In this document: positions 6,543 to 9,979 of the stretch, one piece after another
Position numbering within the stretch: the first letter of the stretch is position 1
Layout of the letters: each line of letters opens with the position of its first letter
NCBI GenBank assembly: GCA_025929655.1
Contig: JAICPV010000050.1
Location: 1-9,979 of the forward strand
DNA length: 9,979 nucleotides
Source of the DNA: Pyrinomonadaceae bacterium
Lineage (GTDB): Bacteria > Acidobacteriota > Blastocatellia > Pyrinomonadales > Pyrinomonadaceae
Reading direction: 5' to 3'
The notes under the pieces: generated by a model
The model's input: the letters and a program-made list of their open reading frames with translations, nothing else
Told to the model about the DNA's origin: nothing
Databases searched by the model: none
Program-made: the position numbers and the translations under genes

Positions 6543-8204
6543 TTAGACTTCTACAACGGTTGTAACTATAACCGGTTTGCCCTGCAATTTTTGCTGCACG
6601 AAACGCTTAAGATGGATGCGTAGATTCTCGCGAAACACAGCCGTATCGGCGATCTGGCCCGGCTTCATTTCGCCGACAGCCTCAGAAACGGCCTTTCGCG
6701 CATCAGAAGCGAAACCGTTTGTGAGATCCAAGCCCGCGACACCGTTAAACGTGATCTGGGGTTCCCCAGCCAATTGATGGGTTCGCTTATCAACCATCAC
6801 GACAAGCGAGATCGCGCCGCCGTACGCGAGCCGTTTGCGTTCACGGATGGTTTCGTATTCGATCTCTTCCATAGATTCTTCGTCGATGAAGGTCTTGTGC
6901 AGCTCATGCCGCTCGACCACGCGCGCGCCGAACTCATCGATCTCCAACATATCGCCGTTCTCGATCAAAATAATGTTGTCGTCCGAGTATCCCGGAACGT
7001 GATTCTTAACATATTCCTTATGGCGGAAAAGCATTCGGTACTCGCCATGTATCGGTATCAAATATTTCGGCCGCGCGGTCTCGACCATTATCTTTATGTC
7101 TTCCTGCGAGGCATGCCCTGAAACATGAACAAGCCGCCGCTTTTCTTCGATGATGTTAGCGCCTCGTTTGTAAAGATGTCCGATCAGCCGGCTGATATTC
7201 TTTTCGTTGCCGGGAATGATCCGTGCGGACAGGACGACCGTATCGCCTTTCTCGATCTCCAGGCCTTTATATGTCGAGGTGGCCATATTCCACAATGCAG
7301 CCCGGTTCTCGCCCTGAGAGCCTGTGACGATGTAACAGATCTCGTCATCTGAAAGCTTGCGGGATTCACCGAGCTCGACCTTTGTGCCGTCACCGATCTT
7401 GATCAGGCCTTGTTCTTCCGCGATCTCGACGTTTTTCATCATCGAACGTCCCAACACGCAGACCTTTCGGCCGTATTCATGTGCGAGGTCAAGCACGATC
7501 TGAAGTCGATGGATCGAAGACGAAAATGTCGAAACGAAAAGCCTGCCCGGCGTTTCCTCAAAGATCTCGCGAAACGCAGGTATCACCGCCTGTTCTGAAG
7601 GAGTTCGGCCGGGAACCGTGGCGTTGGTCGAATCTCCAAGCAAGGCGAGCACTCCTTCGTCGCCGATCCGTTCAAGCGTTTTTAGATCGTAGGGCTTGCC
7701 GATCACAGGCGTGTCGTCGATCTTGTAATCGCCGGTGTGAATTATCGTCCCAAGCGGCGTCTTTATCGCGAGAGAGAAACAGTCTACGAGCGAATGCGAT
7801 GCGTGTATGAATTCTACCGTGAAGTTTCCGATCTCAACGACATCATTCGCCTGTACGCGATGTAAGAGCACGTCATCGAGCATCTCGAATTCGGACAACC
7901 GCTTTTCAGCCAATGCATGCGTGAATCGCGAAGCGTAGACGGGCAGGTTGAATTTTCGCAGGATGTACGAAAGAGCTCCGATATGGTCTTCGTGCCCGTG
8001 TGTCAGGATCAGCGCCGTTAGGTCGTCGCGATACTCTTCAAGGAAATCGAAATTTGGGATCGAAATATCAACGCCGAACGGCGTCTCTTCGGGAAATCCC
8101 ATCCCGGCGTCGACGATGATCATCTCGTCGCCGTAGCGGATTCCCATGCAGTTCATTCCGAATTCGCCGATACCACCGAGCGGAATTATCTCAATCCTGT
8201 TCAA
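6543..8204 (-). CDS. rnj: Ribonuclease J
   Basis: RNase J is a cytoplasmic metallo-beta-lactamase/beta-CASP ribonuclease with endonuclease and 5'-3' exonuclease activity in mRNA decay and rRNA maturation. At 553 residues it has the usual family length. The zinc site is complete: HGHEDH (69-74), a His in HASHS (134-138) and GDYK (158-161). beta-CASP elements follow: GDST (190-193), STFSSS (225-230), VSGHAS (361-366) and PIHGEYR (384-390). The C-terminal domain, about 440-553, ends in a basic helix and a short strand. The start is a TTG at 8204, supported by AGGAG seven bases upstream and by the family-typical opening IEIIPLGGIGEFGMNC. It lies 55 bases after rsmA and 10 before the decarboxylase. 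Pairing with rsmA fits ribosome maturation. J1 versus J2 type cannot be told. Confidence 0.97.
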   Translation of the reverse strand: MNRIEIIPLGGIGEFGMNCMGIRYGDEMIIVDAGMGFPEETPFGVDISIPNFDFLEEYRDDLTALILTHGHEDHIGALSYILRKFNLPVYASRFTHALAEKRLSEFEMLDDVLLHRVQANDVVEIGNFTVEFIHASHSLVDCFSLAIKTPLGTIIHTGDYKIDDTPVIGKPYDLKTLERIGDEGVLALLGDSTNATVPGRTPSEQAVIPAFREIFEETPGRLFVSTFSSSIHRLQIVLDLAHEYGRKVCVLGRSMMKNVEIAEEQGLIKIGDGTKVELGESRKLSDDEICYIVTGSQGENRAALWNMATSTYKGLEIEKGDTVVLSARIIPGNEKNISRLIGHLYKRGANIIEEKRRLVHVSGHASQEDIKIMVETARPKYLIPIHGEYRMLFRHKEYVKNHVPGYSDDNIILIENGDMLEIDEFGARVVERHELHKTFIDEESMEEIEYETIRERKRLAYGGAISLVVMVDKRTHQLAGEPQITFNGVAGLDLTNGFASDARKAVSEAVGEMKPGQIADTAVFRENLRIHLKRFVQQKLQGKPVIVTTVVEV

Positions 8205-8205
8205 A

Positions 8206-8225
8206 ACTTAGCTCCTGAACTAAGT
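8206..8225 (-). promoter_or_regulatory. Small hairpin displaying the RNase J ribosome binding site in its loop
   Basis: On the minus strand ACTTAG, eight bases (TTCAGGAG), then CTAAGT form a perfect 6-bp inverted repeat. The loop holds the AGGAG Shine-Dalgarno, and the 3' arm ends one base before the TTG start. The stem is A/T-rich and only modestly stable. Whether it forms, and whether it presents or hinders the site, is not known. Confidence 0.4.
8212..8216 (-). promoter_or_regulatory. Shine-Dalgarno sequence of RNase J
   Basis: The minus strand reads AGGAG with seven bases to the TTG at 8204. It is the best ribosome binding site in the window and fixes the non-ATG start. Confidence 0.75.
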
Positions 8226-8259
8226 CAATAGGTTAGCACAGCGGCCGTTTGTTTGTTGT

Positions 8260-9072
8260 CTAACTTCGCACGAACGACCTGAACAGTGCCTCCCACTCGT
8301 CAAGCGAGATCGTCTCCGCGCGACGTTTCGGATCAATGCCCGACAATCCTATCCGTCGCGCTGCATCTGGGTACGTGCGTTTCAGGTTATTGAAAATCGT
8401 TTTACGCTTTTGCCCGAAAGCTTCGCTAACCAGTGAGACAAAAACTTCATCGTCAAGATCGCTTTTCGGTTTCGGAATAAGACGGACAACAGAACTCCAA
8501 ACCTTGGGCCTCGGTGAGAATGCAGTAGGAGGAACATTGAAGAGTTTCTGGATCTCAAAGGATGCTTCTGCGATCACGGTCAAGAACCCACGATCGGAAT
8601 TGCCCGGCTCCGCGCATATCCGATCGACCACTTCCTTCTGAAACATCAGGACCATTTCGGAAAACACTTCCCGCTGCGCAGCGAGACGCTGCAGGATCGC
8701 TGTAGAGATGTAGTAAGGCAAATTCGCAACAAGCTTCCTGTAAGCTCCGCCTGCGTTTGCCGGCTGCGAGAACCACAACGAGCGAAAGTCAAGATTTAGG
8801 ACATTCGTTTCAAGAAGTTGAAAACGTCCATTCCCGAACCGGTTGATCAACATCCGGCTGAGATCGCGGTCCAGTTCTATGGCAATAACCGCCGCGCCGG
8901 ACTCGACCTGATGCTCCGTCAGCGCGCCCCGGCCCGGGCCGATTTCCACGATCGTGTCTTCGGGCCTTGGGTCGACGGCGTCAATAATCTTGCGAATGTA
9001 ATTAACATCAGTGAGGAAATTTTGACCGAGGGATCTCTTTGCGAATTGTGGTTTACCATTCGGATCTCGCAC
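8260..9072 (-). CDS. rsmA: 16S rRNA (adenine1518/1519-N6)-dimethyltransferase RsmA/KsgA
   Basis: RsmA uses S-adenosylmethionine to dimethylate two adjacent adenines in helix 45 of 16S rRNA, a late check on small-subunit assembly; loss gives kasugamycin resistance. The 270 residues match the family size. Seen in order: SLGQNFL (14-20), SAM-binding EIGPGRGALT (43-52), the acidic residue in AIELDRD (64-70), catalytic NLPYYIS (117-123), PRPKVWSSVV (187-196) and FGQKRKTIFNNL (219-230), then a helical C-terminal domain. The start is a GTG at 9072, three bases after the ribD stop, with only a weak TAAG-like sequence upstream, so translation is probably coupled to ribD. RNase J follows after 55 bases. 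Identity is very sure. Confidence 0.97.
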   Translation of the reverse strand: MRDPNGKPQFAKRSLGQNFLTDVNYIRKIIDAVDPRPEDTIVEIGPGRGALTEHQVESGAAVIAIELDRDLSRMLINRFGNGRFQLLETNVLNLDFRSLWFSQPANAGGAYRKLVANLPYYISTAILQRLAAQREVFSEMVLMFQKEVVDRICAEPGNSDRGFLTVIAEASFEIQKLFNVPPTAFSPRPKVWSSVVRLIPKPKSDLDDEVFVSLVSEAFGQKRKTIFNNLKRTYPDAARRIGLSGIDPKRRAETISLDEWEALFRSFVRS

Positions 9073-9075
9073 CGC

Positions 9076-9979
9076 TTAATTAAACGACGGATAGCCGGTG
9101 ATCTCAATATCGGCGTCGAGGTTTGTAACGGAGAGATCGTACAAACGCACCGCATCTTTCAAGCAGGAAATCCCTTTGCCTGCGACGGCTACTGGAGCTT
9201 CCTTTCCGCCGACGATTATCGGAGTCATTATAAACGTGATCTTATCAACCAGCCTTGCGTCGATAAAAGCGCCGGCGACTTCGCTCCCGCCTTCGACAAG
9301 AACGCTCTGGATCTCGCGTCGATAAAGTTCCTGCAGAACTTCTGGCAGATTTCGCGGCCCGCCGGTAATTGGTATCACTTCCGCGCCAAGTTCGGTACGA
9401 GGCAGCGCCTCCATGGGATCGATATTGCTGGTAAAGATAATTGTCGGGATTTCCGAGGCCGTTGCGACCAAATTATGTTCCGTCGGCAACCGTAGGTTGT
9501 TGTCCAAAACTATCCGAACAAGCGGCCGTCGTCTCGGTTCTCCGCTTCGGTCCGTCAGTTTAGGATTGTCAACCAAAGCAGTGTTCGTACCGACCAGGAT
9601 CGCGTCATGTTCGTGACGTAATTCATGAACACGAGCTATCGCCTTTTCACCCGAAAGTGCGGTGGAAACGCTCTTGTGCATGGAAATGCGTCCATCCAGC
9701 GACATCGCCAGCTTCAAATGCACAAACGGCCGCTTTTTCTTGTGCCAGCATATGAACTTCTCATTCAGCTTCGCGGCTTCGTCGGCAAGGATGCCGGTAA
9801 CAACTTCAACGCCGGCCTGGCGCAGCCTTTCGAAGCCCTTTCCCGACACCAAAGGGTTCGGGTCCTCTATCGGCGCAACTACTCGCTTTATTCCGGCGTC
9901 GATCAATGCTTCAGTGCATGGTGAGGTTTTTCCGTGATGTGCATGAGGCTCGAGCGACACATAAGCCGCTGCGCCTTTC
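9076..9979 (-). CDS. ribD: Bifunctional riboflavin biosynthesis deaminase/reductase RibD (5' end outside window)
   Basis: RibD carries out two cytosolic steps of riboflavin synthesis: deamination of the pyrimidine formed from GTP, then NADPH-dependent reduction of its ribosyl side chain. About 300 codons are visible; the family is near 365, so some 65 N-terminal residues, including the HAE motif, are missing. The window opens with KGAAAYVSLEP, and the GTG at 9960 is an internal Val codon, not the start. The deaminase zinc segment reads EPHAHHGKTSPC (9951-9916); the usual first Cys is His. The reductase domain shows KLAMSLDGR (83-91, counting that Val as 1), HDAILVGTNTALVDNPKLT (118-136) and VLVEGGSEVAGAFID (220-234). 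The WxTG commonly seen after the first reductase motif reads ALSG. rsmA follows after three bases. Any FMN riboswitch would lie outside the window. Confidence 0.95.
   Translation of the reverse strand, partial: KGAAAYVSLEPHAHHGKTSPCTEALIDAGIKRVVAPIEDPNPLVSGKGFERLRQAGVEVVTGILADEAAKLNEKFICWHKKKRPFVHLKLAMSLDGRISMHKSVSTALSGEKAIARVHELRHEHDAILVGTNTALVDNPKLTDRSGEPRRRPLVRIVLDNNLRLPTEHNLVATASEIPTIIFTSNIDPMEALPRTELGAEVIPITGGPRNLPEVLQELYRREIQSVLVEGGSEVAGAFIDARLVDKITFIMTPIIVGGKEAPVAVAGKGISCLKDAVRLYDLSVTNLDADIEITGYPSFN

Noticed and set aside
8226..8231. TTGACT-like -35 box upstream of RNase J
   Set aside because: No -10 element fits between it and the start codon 20 bases away, so it is unlikely to drive the gene.
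8818..9495. 225-codon plus-strand open frame
   Set aside because: It is fully antisense to rsmA and ribD, both intact conserved genes, so it is a by-product of their codon use.

Overview
This window is a compact block of eight protein genes, all on the minus strand, with almost no spare DNA. Read in the direction of transcription (high to low coordinates) the order is ribD (5' end outside the window), rsmA/ksgA, RNase J, a PLP-dependent decarboxylase, a short-chain dehydrogenase/reductase, uppP, recJ, and a long lptC-like gene whose 3' end lies outside the window. Gaps are 3, 55, 10, 75, 59 and 59 bases, and the last pair overlaps by 4 bases. I see no convincing internal promoter or terminator, so one long operon, or a few overlapping transcription units, is the simplest reading.

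The host is a bacterium with two membranes, because LptC and OstA-type domains serve lipopolysaccharide transport to an outer membrane. It also has RNase J, which is common in Firmicutes, Actinobacteria, Cyanobacteria, Acidobacteria and others but not in the classical enterobacterial toolkit. This combination, the moderate GC content and the style of the LptC-OstA protein suggest Acidobacteriota, perhaps Blastocatellia. That is an inference from sequence feel, not a proven assignment. Start codons are mixed (ATG, GTG and TTG), and only the two TTG starts (RNase J and lptC) have a clear Shine-Dalgarno sequence.

Region by region: 9979-9076 holds most of a bifunctional riboflavin enzyme (deaminase zinc site and reductase domain). 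9072-8260 is the 16S rRNA dimethyltransferase. 8204-6543 is the ribonuclease, preceded by a small hairpin that puts its ribosome binding site in the loop. 6532-5087 is an aromatic-amino-acid-decarboxylase-like enzyme with a tiny in-frame tandem duplication. 5011-4241 is a classical SDR oxidoreductase. 4181-3297 is undecaprenyl-diphosphate phosphatase, preceded by a striking pyrimidine tract. 3237-1537 is the RecJ exonuclease. 1540-1 is an LptC-like membrane-anchored protein extended by OstA-like repeats.

Functionally the block mixes ribosome and RNA maintenance (rsmA, rnj), envelope biogenesis (uppP, lptC), DNA repair (recJ), cofactor synthesis (ribD) and two metabolic enzymes of unknown substrate. 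It looks like a conserved housekeeping neighbourhood. I found no mobile element, CRISPR array, tRNA, rRNA or defence system. The points most worth a second look are the LptC-OstA architecture, the Cys-to-His change at a RibD zinc position, and the leader structures of rnj and uppP.
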